A stretch of 36,870 nucleotides of DNA from Candidatus Nitrosopolaris wilkensis (GTDB taxonomy: Archaea; Thermoproteota; Nitrososphaeria; Nitrososphaerales; Nitrososphaeraceae). The position numbers and the translations under genes were made by a program. Position 1 is the first letter of the stretch. Each line of letters starts with the position of its first letter. Shown here piece after piece: positions 25,768 to 32,774 of the stretch. The notes below the pieces were generated by a model. It saw only the letters and a program-made list of their open reading frames with translations. It did not search any database and was not told the origin of the DNA. The stretch covers positions 1-36,870 of the forward strand of contig QHBN01000240.1 of the NCBI GenBank assembly GCA_003176995.1, written 5' to 3'.

Positions 25768-26781
25768 ATGCAAACTGTTGATAACTTCCTAGACTCACTC
25801 AAATCAGAAAGAACTAAAGAGCAATATGCATTTCATTTAAAACGCTTTACCCGATGCGAAAAAGTATCGGATAAAACACCCGATACTCAGATTGTCGATT
25901 ACCTTGTGCAAATGAAAAAAGAAGGTTTATCTTCTTCATATAGAAACATTGCACTTGCAGCAATCAAGCATTACTATACTATGAATGATGTAGTTCTAAA
26001 CTGGAAAAAGATAGCCAAGTTTATTGGCGAACCAAAGTTTGACAACCAAATCAGAGGATATACCCACGAAGAGATTCAAAAGCTGGTTACTGTTGCCGAC
26101 GTAAAATACAAGGCAGTTATTTTAATGCTAGCGTCAACTGGTATGCAAAGGGAAGCTTTGGTTCAAATCAATCCTTTAAAAGATATGGAATATTTGAACG
26201 ATTACCAATTGTACAGAATAAGGATATACAGAAAAACAAAATGGGAGCAAATTTGCTTTACAACGCCTGAAGCTGCTAACGCAATAGACTTGCATATGCA
26301 AACTCGAAATAGACGTTATTTCCATGACGTTCACCCGCAAGCACTTTCAGACAGAATAAGAGACTTGGCCATTAAAGCAGGACTAGGAAAATTACATCCT
26401 CTCACTGAAACTTCTAGACATGGAGTATACAGAAATGATATACCTGCAGTTCATGGACTACGTAAATTTACAATCACACAAATGGCTAAGGCTAAAGTTG
26501 ATACCGAAATTGCCAAACTGCTGACAGGTCATACGATAGGAGTCAGAGGAAGGTATCTCAACTATAGTGAAGACGACTTGTTACAAGAATATCTGAAGGC
26601 TGTAGATAGCCTAACCATAAACGAAGAGAATAGATTAAAATCGGAAGTAAAAGTGTTGGAGGAAAAGAATGCAGAGATTGAATCATTAAATGCCAAAATA
26701 AATTCAATGCAGCAAACACAGGATCAGTTCATAGAATTATCTAAAAAGTTGTATGAAGCTGGGATTCTGAAGAAAGATTAA
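25768..26781 (+). CDS. Tyrosine recombinase / integrase
   Basis: 337 residues. A SAM-like core-binding domain at about 1-90 (SERTKEQYAFHLKRF) precedes the catalytic domain: R128 in STGMQREALVQI, K156/K158 in RIYRKTKWEQICFTTPEA, the HxxR box VHGLRKFTITQMA (H229, R232), H255 in LLTGHTIGVRGRY and nucleophile Y263. Most relatives have GMR-x-(G/S)-(E/A)-L; here the aligned Arg is Gln127 with Arg one step later, which may weaken catalysis. A C-terminal coiled coil (about 285-330) is added. It is the key gene of an integrated element and ends against a fragment of rfcS on the other strand. Confidence 0.88.
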   Translation: MQTVDNFLDSLKSERTKEQYAFHLKRFTRCEKVSDKTPDTQIVDYLVQMKKEGLSSSYRNIALAAIKHYYTMNDVVLNWKKIAKFIGEPKFDNQIRGYTHEEIQKLVTVADVKYKAVILMLASTGMQREALVQINPLKDMEYLNDYQLYRIRIYRKTKWEQICFTTPEAANAIDLHMQTRNRRYFHDVHPQALSDRIRDLAIKAGLGKLHPLTETSRHGVYRNDIPAVHGLRKFTITQMAKAKVDTEIAKLLTGHTIGVRGRYLNYSEDDLLQEYLKAVDSLTINEENRLKSEVKVLEEKNAEIESLNAKINSMQQTQDQFIELSKKLYEAGILKKD

Positions 26782-26952
26782 GTCCGTATGAATAGCTGCA
26801 AATAACAAATGCGACAGCTCATCATCTGGAATATTGATAAGTTGACGCGGAGCGTTGACAATTTCTTTTTGGTCTACAACTCCATCTAGTGTCAATGGCC
26901 GATATTTTTCAACCCACATCAAATTTGAGAGATTTTTGTTTACTGTTGGCAT
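26737..26952 (-). pseudogene. rfcS: 5' fragment of replication factor C small subunit
   Basis: Residues 12-50 (MWVEKYRPLTLDGVVDQKEI, then RQLINIPDDELSHLLFA) match the start of archaeal RfcS, the clamp-loader ATPase. Similarity ends exactly at LLFA, where intact proteins read LLFAGPPGTGKT, at about base 26804; the remaining codons are random and run antisense into the integrase 3' end. The fragment keeps its own promoter (26974-26983) and ATG. Since RfcS is essential, a complete gene should exist elsewhere. The fragment is best explained as the displaced 5' part left at one end of an element that integrated into rfcS. Confidence 0.8.
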
Positions 26953-26973
26953 GTGTGCTGGAATACCTGACTA

Positions 26974-26983
26974 TTTTTATATC
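26974..26983 (-). promoter_or_regulatory. TATA box of the rfcS fragment
   Basis: The minus strand reads ATATAAAAAT, 22-31 bases upstream of the ATG at 26952, so the fragment still carries native transcription signals. Confidence 0.5.
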
Positions 26984-27093
26984 ATAATAAGTTAACTAAA
27001 TAACTCGCCTCCGAGTTTAGCTCGCAGCTTAACAAAAGCTGTCTTGACAAAAGATATAACGATCAATAATTCTAATAAGTACCGACACACATT

Positions 27094-27330
27094 ATGTCGG
27101 TTTCAAGAATCCTACAAGAACGGTATGTGATTCCTATAGTTTGCGGCAGATGTTCGCATGACTGGAATTGTACTGGAAAGAATCCATATTTGACTACGTG
27201 CCCTTATTCTAGAACCAAGTTATTAATTTCTAAGAACAGACGAGCAATCCTACGAACTGGTCCGACTTCTGGGGAGAGGGCAGACCAGTTCATAGTCGTT
27301 TCCAACAAAGGTCGTGACCCCATTGGATAA
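27094..27330 (+). CDS. Small zinc-ribbon-like protein lacking the fourth cysteine
   Basis: 78 residues: MSVSRILQERYVIPIVCGRC, then HDWNCTGKNPYLTTCPYSRT. Many small archaeal proteins carry C-x-x-C-x-H-x-W-x-Y-x-G-x(n)-C-P-x-C; here the last Cys is Ser, though an extra Cys in WNCTG could substitute. Probably nucleic-acid-binding. First of a run of very small Cys-pair proteins in the putative provirus. Confidence 0.6.
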   Translation: MSVSRILQERYVIPIVCGRCSHDWNCTGKNPYLTTCPYSRTKLLISKNRRAILRTGPTSGERADQFIVVSNKGRDPIG

Positions 27331-27484
27331 GTCTCTAGTTGGTTCTAGCATACTTAAAACCTTCGATATCAACCAATGTTTGACTGAAGCCTGTGCTGAA
27401 TGCACGGGTTCGTATAGTGGTTTGGGGATAAAGGTTCGTTGTAAATGTGATTGCCATAGTGGTAGTAGAAGAATGTCGAAGTGA
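27323..27484 (+). CDS. Cys-rich micro-protein (53 residues)
   Basis: Begins at TTG 27323, overlapping the previous stop by 8 bases. Contains C-x4-C-x2-C (CLTEACAECTG) and CKCDCH, seven Cys/His ligands in about 33 residues, which is a strong metal-binding pattern. The opposite-strand open frame here (27369-27617) has no such pattern and is taken as a shadow. The non-ATG start is uncertain. Confidence 0.42.
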   Translation: MDKSLVGSSILKTFDINQCLTEACAECTGSYSGLGIKVRCKCDCHSGSRRMSK

Positions 27485-27662
27485 CATATTTAGAAAAACT
27501 TCCTAATATTTCTAAGGCTGGAACAGTTGACGTCACGGCTGCTATAGTTGCCACAAATACAGATTTGTGTGTGTGTGTGCAGCACAATTTGAACATTCCT
27601 CCCTTCCTATATCCCACGAAGGAATTTATCTAAATATACACCATATCACTAGAGATATTACT

Positions 27663-27688
27663 CTATACTATACTATACTATACTATAC
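27663..27688 (+). repeat. Pentamer repeat (CTATA)5
   Basis: Five tandem CTATA units plus one C, placed 55-80 bases before the regulator ATG at 27743. Every unit holds a TATA-like core, so the repeat probably is or contains the promoter, and its copy number could tune expression. Confidence 0.6.
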
Positions 27689-27689
27689 A

Positions 27690-27720
27690 TTGGTACCAAG
27701 GTACCATTATTGGTACCAAT
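27690..27720. promoter_or_regulatory. Three GGTACC-centred palindromes, likely operator
   Basis: TTGGTACCAA (27690-27699), GGTACC (27700-27705) and ATTGGTACCAAT (27709-27720) are perfect palindromes with centres 8 and 12 bases apart. They lie between the CTATA repeat and the ribosome-binding site of a predicted ribbon-helix-helix protein, the usual place for an autoregulatory operator. Binding by that protein is inferred. Confidence 0.6.
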
Positions 27721-27742
27721 CCTTTTTTTGGAGGTTTACGAT

Positions 27743-28252
27743 ATGAATGGTGAGGATAAATGTCAGCTAAAGGTTTGGGTTTCTCATTCATGTCTAGACC
27801 GTCTCAGGAAGCATATTACTCATAAGTATCCTGATTTTAAGAAGGGTTGGTTAAGTTTGGAGGTTGAAAACCTCATAAATCAAGGTATTGCTAGGTTTAA
27901 GGAAGGGAAGTTAGGGGAGCAGCACACACACACATTAAGACAAAGCAAGAAGCATCAAGAGTTTTTGAGGGTAAAGGGAGGGGTGATTAACTATCTAGTG
28001 GATGAGTTCGGAGATCCTATCGCTGTGCCTGAACGTGATGTGAGAGAAGCGATCATGGCTACGACTGACAGAAGGGACAAAAGGACTGTAGATGCTTGGT
28101 TGAAGATCATGTTTGCTAAAGGACTTTTCAGGGAGGCAGCGGGTAACCGTATTATCATACAGGATGAATTTACTGACACTGATAAAGAGACGAAACAAAA
28201 GGATGAAGAAGCTGATAGAATTCTACGGGCATACCAAACAGGAAGTGGGTAA
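27743..28252 (+). CDS. Ribbon-helix-helix plus winged-helix-like regulator
   Basis: 169 residues from ATG 27743, chosen because GGAGGT (27730-27735) sits 7 bases upstream; the frame is open 11 codons further but those cross the operator. The N-terminus CQLKVWVSHSCLDRLRKHIT and KKGWLSLEVENLINQGIARF fit a beta strand plus two helices of the RHH fold. A basic linker follows, then LRVKGGVINYLVDEFGDPIA and KRTVDAWLKIMFAKGLFREA, which resembles a winged helix. A strong Shine-Dalgarno is unlike the mostly leaderless neighbours and suggests acquisition. Likely a plasmid or viral regulator or partition factor. Confidence 0.6.
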   Translation: MNGEDKCQLKVWVSHSCLDRLRKHITHKYPDFKKGWLSLEVENLINQGIARFKEGKLGEQHTHTLRQSKKHQEFLRVKGGVINYLVDEFGDPIAVPERDVREAIMATTDRRDKRTVDAWLKIMFAKGLFREAAGNRIIIQDEFTDTDKETKQKDEEADRILRAYQTGSG

Positions 28253-28492
28253 TGCTAATGATTTGTGTTTGTAGTCATGCTCTACGGTTCTTCATGGTAC
28301 GGAATATTGCATGTCTGCGATTGTACTAAATTCATTCAGGACACTAGTTATGACCGTTTACAGTAAAATACATTAAAATCCAGTTATGAACTAATTTCTG
28401 AGCTTCTATTATTATAGGAAGTATAAGTTGTAGCTACTGAATATGGTTTTTCGCAAGCACAACCCGCGCAAAAAGGGATAGTTTGTAGGAAG

Positions 28493-28723
28493 TCATTTCG
28501 CTGGTTGCAGTATTGCATGTAAAGTTGAGCAGGTCATATTGGAGTCATGTAGAGATTGTTCATCAATGCAAGGCTCCCCATATGGAGAAAGTTCGGCTGT
28601 AGTCTTGTGAGGATAATCTGTTGTGTTTGGGACATGTCCTACTAAGATTACGAAGGAACCGAAAGCAACAACTATGACTATACCAACCACTATGGTTATT
28701 ATGCCCGCCGTACTATCATTCAT
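28493..28723 (-). CDS. Small single-span membrane protein
   Basis: 76 residues starting MNDSTAGIITIVVGIVIVVA, with one membrane helix at about 6-29 and an exterior hydrophilic tail holding two cysteines (GEPCID and MTCST). No family recognised. It is divergent from the helicase remnant that starts five bases away, so a junction between two DNA segments may lie here. Confidence 0.5.
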   Translation of the reverse strand: MNDSTAGIITIVVGIVIVVAFGSFVILVGHVPNTTDYPHKTTAELSPYGEPCIDEQSLHDSNMTCSTLHAILQPAK

Positions 28724-28727
28724 TTGA

Positions 28728-29574
28728 CTCTACTTTTTTACTGAAAGACGGCTCCTAACTATATCCCTTTCAGCGGCAAATCCTGCATTTGCTGATGAGT
28801 TTGTAAAACAACTTGACGAATTAAGAGTTAAGAAATACATTATTTGCTTATAGACTTGTACATTATAATGACAAAATACCCAACATAAGACTAAACATCA
28901 CAAACAGAGAAAAGCAGTTATTCAAGTCACTTTTGAGGGTATTCCAAAGTACAGATACACAATCTGAGCTATTAAAAGTCGTAAGCCATTTTGTCAGAGA
29001 AAGGAGGGAGTTGAATACTGACAGCTTGCATTCTACACTTTACAGATTAATTAAATTCCTAGTGGATACAGAGCATACTTATGAATTTGAATCTAGCCGA
29101 ATATGGAGAGAGCTAAAAGCATGGTTAGCAGGTTCCGAAATACCCTACAAACCATTATCATATGAAATCTCTCAGTTTGGGACTATATCACAGAAGCAAA
29201 TAACTGAGATCCTAAAATCAGACTTTTCAGCCAAGTCACCGTCACATAATAGCAACAAGGCAAAACTGACTTTTGATAAGGCCATACTTGATAGACTTGA
29301 AGGCAAGTATAACACAGACCTTAATGTTGAGGTGTCCGAGTCTACTGAGGAGGATCTGGAAAGTGAGGATGATCCTACTCATGATCCTACTCAACAAAAT
29401 CGTGCTCAAAATGGGGGTTTTGAGGAGGATGAGGAGGATGAGGAGGATGTACAGCAAAAGGGGGTTCTAGATAAGGGTAGGCCAAAAGAAGGGCTAGAGG
29501 ATAGAGATGATAGAGGTACCTCTTCTTCTTCTAATAATATACATAATCTGAACAAAAGAAGAAAGAGAAGATAA
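28728..29574 (+). pseudogene. C-terminal remnant of an element-type replicative helicase, broken by a 7-bp duplication
   Basis: An open frame without start reads TERRLLTISLSAANPAFADE, then FVKQLDELR; deletion of one 7-base unit in TTAAGAGTTAAGAA (28821-28834) continues it as NTLFAYRLVHYNDKIPNIRL, NITNREKQLFKSLLRVFQ and into the long frame at 28933. The segment resembles the region behind the AAA+ core of D5-type or primase-helicase proteins of archaeal elements (ERR...ANPxFAxEF...LRNxLxxYRLxHYxDxIPxIxLN). A winged-helix-like part (PLSYEISQFGTISQKQITEI) and an acidic tail follow, with three GAGGAGGAT repeats (29422-29448). The ATPase domain is missing. The 7-bp duplication and the lost 5' end mark it as dead. 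Confidence 0.55.
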
Positions 29575-29740
29575 AATTGGTTGAGAAATGGAAGTTGAAG
29601 GATTGGAGGCACGTAGCTAAAATAAAAGACAGGTGGGATAAGCCCACCGACGCTCTGATTGAGGAGTAGAGCAGGTTAGGGAACATGTTGGTGCAATTGT
29701 TGTTAATATGGCCCAATACCATATGCAGTTGAATAGATAA
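29547..29740 (+). pseudogene. Frameshifted remnant of a small helical protein
   Basis: Two consecutive frames read as one protein: EQKKKEKIKLVEKWKLKDWR, KIKDRWDKPTDALIEE to TAG 29667-29669, then, shifted by one base, VEQVREHVGAIVVNMAQYHM to TAA 29738-29740. A TTG at 29577 could start it. It overlaps the tail of the helicase remnant, whose own end (NLNKRRKRR) may itself be a frameshift product. Family unknown. Confidence 0.4.
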
Positions 29741-29788
29741 TTGGGCTAATAGATGTAAGTATTAATAGAGTTCTTTGGCAGTTAGGCT

Positions 29789-29953
29789 ATGGTATTTGCT
29801 CCGGTATGTAAACATGAAATCCCAACAGCTAATGATATGTGGATAGAGGTTTTTAACACTCAGGAATCAGAAACAGGGAAAAAGATAGGTACATACGTCA
29901 TGTTTAGTTGTCCTGAATGTCATACAATTATTGATATCAAAGAAAAGACTTGA
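29789..29953 (+). CDS. Zinc-binding micro-protein (54 residues)
   Basis: Starts MVFAPVCKHEIPTANDMWIE and ends MFSCPECHTIIDIKEKT. One Cys-x-His near the start and a C-P-x-C-H knuckle near the end make a probable zinc ribbon. The opposite-strand frame 29937-30137 overlaps its end and lacks support. Part of the island's series of tiny Cys-pair proteins. Confidence 0.55.
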   Translation: MVFAPVCKHEIPTANDMWIEVFNTQESETGKKIGTYVMFSCPECHTIIDIKEKT

Positions 29954-30225
29954 ACTTTTTATAATCCAAGTATTTCTCTGTTCCGCTTTGGGGTAACACC
30001 CACCGCTTAGCCTTCGTCTTCTGTAGACTGGCGGCGGTGTAGCAATTAATGGCGGTCATACTCATCCGGGTTGTAGCGATGCAATAGGAAGCATGTGTTT
30101 TAACCCACCTTGAAGATAATTGCTGTGGTGGTCTCATTTCCTCAAATATAAAATGGTGGAGTTAGACTTAGCTGTTACTAATGTCAGAAACGTCTTTGGA
30201 CTATAGGATTTAAACCACTAAGCAA

Positions 30226-30399
30226 CTACGTATCAGATGCAAAATCTCTCTTCATACACTCTTCACAGTATACTTCCTCTGCGCTTTGACCAGGTGGCCT
30301 AAATCCTAGAATAAGATCACAACCATGACATTTCATCATAGTCCATCCCATTCTTCTAAATTTATCCATCTCTGTATCATTATCCCATTTTCCTGACAT
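30226..30399 (-). CDS. Zinc-binding micro-protein (57 residues)
   Basis: Begins MSGKWDNDTEMDKFRRMGWT and carries two Cys pairs, MKCHGCDLIL and VYCEECMKRDF, 18 residues apart: a compact zinc ribbon of the C-x2-C...C-x2-C type. Too short for most gene finders but well formed. It is divergent from the gene at 30457. Confidence 0.55.
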   Translation of the reverse strand: MSGKWDNDTEMDKFRRMGWTMMKCHGCDLILGFRPPGQSAEEVYCEECMKRDFASDT

Positions 30400-30456
30400 T
30401 CTTCTTACCTGTGCATCTCTGCTTTAATTAATCTAACAATACTATCTGGACTTTCC

Positions 30457-30693
30457 ATGTTATACCAAATCATTCTTGCATTTCCTGACTTGTCAAGTAT
30501 AGTGACATCACCTCTTTTGACACCATCCCATGAACTGACTGCAAAATATGAAGCCCATGAGCATGAACCTTGGTTCTGTGATAAAGATCACACCAGATTA
30601 ATTAAGAATACAACAGTTGATGCGATAATAGATTACTATTGCAAAGAATGTAACACAACTTTAATCCATCCACATTGCCACCTAAGAATATAA
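30457..30693 (+). CDS. Small Cys/His protein (78 residues)
   Basis: The convincing part is the C-terminal half: HEHEPWFCDKDHTRLI, DYYCKECNTTLIHPHCHLRI, giving C-x3-H, C-x2-C and H-x-H/C groups consistent with zinc binding. The N-terminal 30 residues are hydrophobic and may not be translated; an internal TTG or GTG is possible. No family recognised. Confidence 0.45.
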   Translation: MLYQIILAFPDLSSIVTSPLLTPSHELTAKYEAHEHEPWFCDKDHTRLIKNTTVDAIIDYYCKECNTTLIHPHCHLRI

Positions 30694-30731
30694 ATTGCTT
30701 GAGTCTACTCATTTATTACACTTTCAAAAAT

Positions 30732-30899
30732 ATGGGAAAGAAGTACAGCCTTGGTATAACCACAGTCAAAGATTACATCGACTTAGCCAGATACGATCCT
30801 AGAAAAAATGGGTCATTTTACTTAACACCACTGCCTCCTTACTGGGGCAGTACAGGCTTTCATGCTTGTTTGATTGCTAGGTCAGGATCGTTACGATGA
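30732..30899 (+). CDS. Small basic hypothetical protein (55 residues)
   Basis: From ATG 30732: MGKKYSLGITTVKDYIDLAR, then YDPRKNGSFYLTPLPPYWGS. The frame is open from 30675, but this internal ATG gives a more natural start. Its last 40 bases overlap the end of the minus-strand gene at 30860; at most one of the two ends may be correct. Confidence 0.35.
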   Translation: MGKKYSLGITTVKDYIDLARYDPRKNGSFYLTPLPPYWGSTGFHACLIARSGSLR

Positions 30900-31159
30900 C
30901 AGTGCACAGTTATTCTTCCGTCATCTGCGGATTGCTCAATCTTTACTTCGTATTGATATATTGCTGCTGGAATTTCCACTTCTGACATTGGCATCTCTAC
31001 TTCCTCTTTATGTTGTGTCATACCGGCAATTTGCTCGCTTGTTGATTCTATTTGTTGTGGTTCCTTATGTGTGGGGTAACATTTGTGAATTGTTCCGTCT
31101 GGATTTATTGGTCCACGAATACCGAGTTCTTCTCTCTTTCTGATATCCCAACTGTCCAT
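30860..31159 (-). CDS. Hydrophilic hypothetical protein (99 residues)
   Basis: Begins MDSWDIRKREELGIRGPINP, continues DGTIHKCYPTHKEPQQIEST, and ends KIEQSADDGRITVHCHRNDP. Charged, without membrane segment, with H-x-C and H-C-H groups; typical of virus or plasmid genes. Its ATG shares the tetranucleotide CATG (31157-31160) with the plus-strand ATG at 31158. Confidence 0.45.
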   Translation of the reverse strand: MDSWDIRKREELGIRGPINPDGTIHKCYPTHKEPQQIESTSEQIAGMTQHKEEVEMPMSEVEIPAAIYQYEVKIEQSADDGRITVHCHRNDPDLAIKQA

Positions 31160-31259
31160 GACTCAAATGACAGAAGAACCAAAGAAAAAACTTTCACAGG
31201 CGCAGCTGGATACAATTGCGAAAATCAAAGAACTTGATAGACTATGCCAAAACCTGTGA
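31158..31259 (+). CDS. Micro-protein (33 residues), helical
   Basis: MTQMTEEPKKKLSQAQLDTI followed by AKIKELDRLCQNL: a charged N-terminus and an amphipathic helix. Its end overlaps the next ATG (31244) by 16 bases, suggesting coupling. Short, so only moderately supported. Confidence 0.33.
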   Translation: MTQMTEEPKKKLSQAQLDTIAKIKELDRLCQNL

Positions 31260-31429
31260 TTTGTGTACCCTGTTCAATTCCACGCCGTAAATTCTTCGAC
31301 GACTGCAAAGACCTAAGAATTCATAAACGTATTGTGGAACTGCCTAAAAAAAGAGTATGCATAAATGGCAAACTGTCGTCGGTAACAATTACTAGAACTA
31401 AATTGATACACGGTCTCTTTCATGTTTGA
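31244..31429 (+). CDS. Small basic Cys-pair protein (61 residues)
   Basis: MPKPVICVPCSIPRRKFFDD with C-x2-C, further Cys at CKD and RVC, and a strongly basic middle. Possible zinc-binding nucleic-acid protein. It overlaps the 3' end of the minus-strand membrane gene by 117 bases, so only one of the two overlapping regions is probably functional. Confidence 0.35.
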   Translation: MPKPVICVPCSIPRRKFFDDCKDLRIHKRIVELPKKRVCINGKLSSVTITRTKLIHGLFHV

Positions 31430-31831
31430 CGTACTCATTAATATTTTATCTTTCAGAACGCGACAAGACGCTGTTGTATCAAAACTATTAGTGATCTGTC
31501 TGCTTACCGAGTAATATCCCCAGATCAGAATCATTATCGAGACAATTCGAAGAGGAAGCTGATAAATTGATAGAAAAGAAGATATTCCTACTCCTGCTCC
31601 GCTCCCAAATAAGTATACGAAAAAAGAGCCTAATGTAGGAGTACAACTTGCACACAGGCTTGAAAGCACACCTAGTGAAGACCCAGAAAAAAGGGCTGGA
31701 GTGGAAAGAGTATCCGCCCTTCCGATCCCTGTTCTTAATTTTGCTCTGGTCGAACGTACAGAGATTAAATAAAATACATTCATGCTCACGATTATTCCCA
31801 ATAGAACAGACGTCTTCTTCTGTATGTTCAA
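31313..31831 (-). CDS. Membrane protein with a CASC motif
   Basis: Up to 172 residues; the likely start is M17 at 31783 (MNVFYLISVRSTRAKLRTGI). Three hydrophobic segments: one near the start, SLGVLSSLCASCTPTLGSFF and GSGAGVGISSFLSIYQLPLR into VSIMILIWGYYSV. The SSLCASC motif inside the membrane plus a LPLRIVSIxxLIW segment recalls a group of small archaeal membrane proteins I know only as uncharacterised. The C-terminal 50 residues are hydrophilic and overlap a plus-strand frame. Confidence 0.5.
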   Translation of the reverse strand: MNIQKKTSVLLGIIVSMNVFYLISVRSTRAKLRTGIGRADTLSTPALFSGSSLGVLSSLCASCTPTLGSFFVYLFGSGAGVGISSFLSIYQLPLRIVSIMILIWGYYSVSRQITNSFDTTASCRVLKDKILMSTSNMKETVYQFSSSNCYRRQFAIYAYSFFRQFHNTFMNS

Positions 31832-32141
31832 CGAGTTACACGAAGACCCTGACTTTCAAAAATCTATCCAGTTTTTTAAGGACAACCACTGCGATTGGAA
31901 ACTAAATATGAAGATACAGCCGGTCTTATTCAACGAGGCCAACAACAAAGCTATGCTATCCCATTTACGAGAAATGCTATCAGGTGGTTATCTCATGATA
32001 GACAAACGATTTGAGACTTTGCTTCTACAGTTACACCAATGCACTGATCAAGAGGGACGGGTCCTTAAGGATCAGATGTCAGCAGGGTCAGATGTATTTG
32101 ATTGCGCAAGAATGGCGATGGGATCTTATGAGTTTACTTAG
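31782..32141 (+). CDS. Terminase-large-subunit-like C-terminal domain, probably a remnant
   Basis: 119 residues. The second half, KAMLSHLREMLSGGYLMIDK, FETLLLQLHQCTDQEGRVLK and AGSDVFDCARMAMGSYEF, follows the layout of the nuclease domain end of terminase large subunits of head-tailed viruses (order: hydrophobic strand ending in a basic/acidic residue, helix with L-x2-QL, then a D-x3-D(C/S)xRMA helix with the last metal Asp). The ATPase domain and first nuclease residues are missing; the upstream DNA codes for an unrelated membrane protein on the other strand, so it looks truncated. It suggests the island derives from a tailed archaeal virus. Confidence 0.5.
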   Translation: MLTIIPNRTDVFFCMFNELHEDPDFQKSIQFFKDNHCDWKLNMKIQPVLFNEANNKAMLSHLREMLSGGYLMIDKRFETLLLQLHQCTDQEGRVLKDQMSAGSDVFDCARMAMGSYEFT

Positions 32142-32151
32142 TGATAACGAT

Positions 32152-32280
32152 ATGAAATCTCAAGCAATAAAAATTGATAATATAAAGTCTGCTAGGCTTG
32201 GAGAATGGAGACTTAATGATTTTAGAGTTTTGCCTTCAAACTATGTCTATAGCCGAAGTGAGCAAAAAAGGAGTAAGTAA
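32152..32280 (+). CDS. Small basic protein downstream of the terminase-like gene
   Basis: 42 residues from ATG 32152: MKSQAIKIDNIKSARLGEWR, then LNDFRVLPSNYVYSRSEQKR. Close spacing (10 bases after the preceding stop, 12 before the next ATG) suggests one operon 31782-32703. Function unknown. Confidence 0.45.
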   Translation: MKSQAIKIDNIKSARLGEWRLNDFRVLPSNYVYSRSEQKRSK

Positions 32281-32292
32281 GTAAGATGGATT

Positions 32293-32703
32293 ATGACAAC
32301 GAATCACCCATATGAACAAATGAAAGCCAATCGCAGGAAGATTAACATCGGTCTATGGCGTGGTGGATATTCTGGTTTCTATGATCGTCAGCATTTACCC
32401 CAATGCCCTGGTTGTATTCCCGCAATAAAATTAGAACCGGAGAAAACTCCTGACGGCAAAGATGGCTGGCGCTGTCCTAAGTGCGGTACTTTCTCTGCAT
32501 ATGAAGAAATAACACCAGCACAAAAAGACAAAACACTAAAGCCGAAAGACACTTCAAACTCACAACCTCTAATTATATCACAACCAAAAAAGAAGAAAAC
32601 AAAAAATGTTCTTGGAAATGATATCGACGATGACGAGATAAGAGCAGAGTTGAAAAGCTATGGCGTTGATGCGGCTGATCCTAAGGATTACCTTGCGTCA
32701 TGA
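32293..32703 (+). CDS. Zinc-ribbon protein, probable virion or packaging-associated
   Basis: 136 residues: MTTNHPYEQMKANRRKINIG, then two Cys pairs C-x2-C in QCPGCIPA and C-x2-C in WRCPKCGTFSAYEEI forming a zinc ribbon, followed by a Lys/Pro-rich linker (KKKKTKNVLGND) and an acidic helix (DDDEIRAELKSYGVDAADPK). It follows the terminase-like gene, as small zinc-ribbon genes often do in archaeal proviruses (inference). Confidence 0.6.
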   Translation: MTTNHPYEQMKANRRKINIGLWRGGYSGFYDRQHLPQCPGCIPAIKLEPEKTPDGKDGWRCPKCGTFSAYEEITPAQKDKTLKPKDTSNSQPLIISQPKKKKTKNVLGNDIDDDEIRAELKSYGVDAADPKDYLAS

Positions 32704-32774
32704 CTAGTCAATTATTTGGTATTTTGGTTTTTGCAATCTGCGTGGATGTCCTGGGAGTGAGACATTTACTTATC

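Noticed and set aside
27562-27934. Complementary (TG)n and (CA)n tracts about 340 bases apart, possible long-range hairpin
   Set aside because: Simple dinucleotide repeats of 6-7 units pair trivially; nothing else supports a structure.
29937-30137. 66-codon minus-strand frame
   Set aside because: Overlaps the supported zinc micro-protein and has no domain, motif or promoter; the region is only slightly GC-richer.
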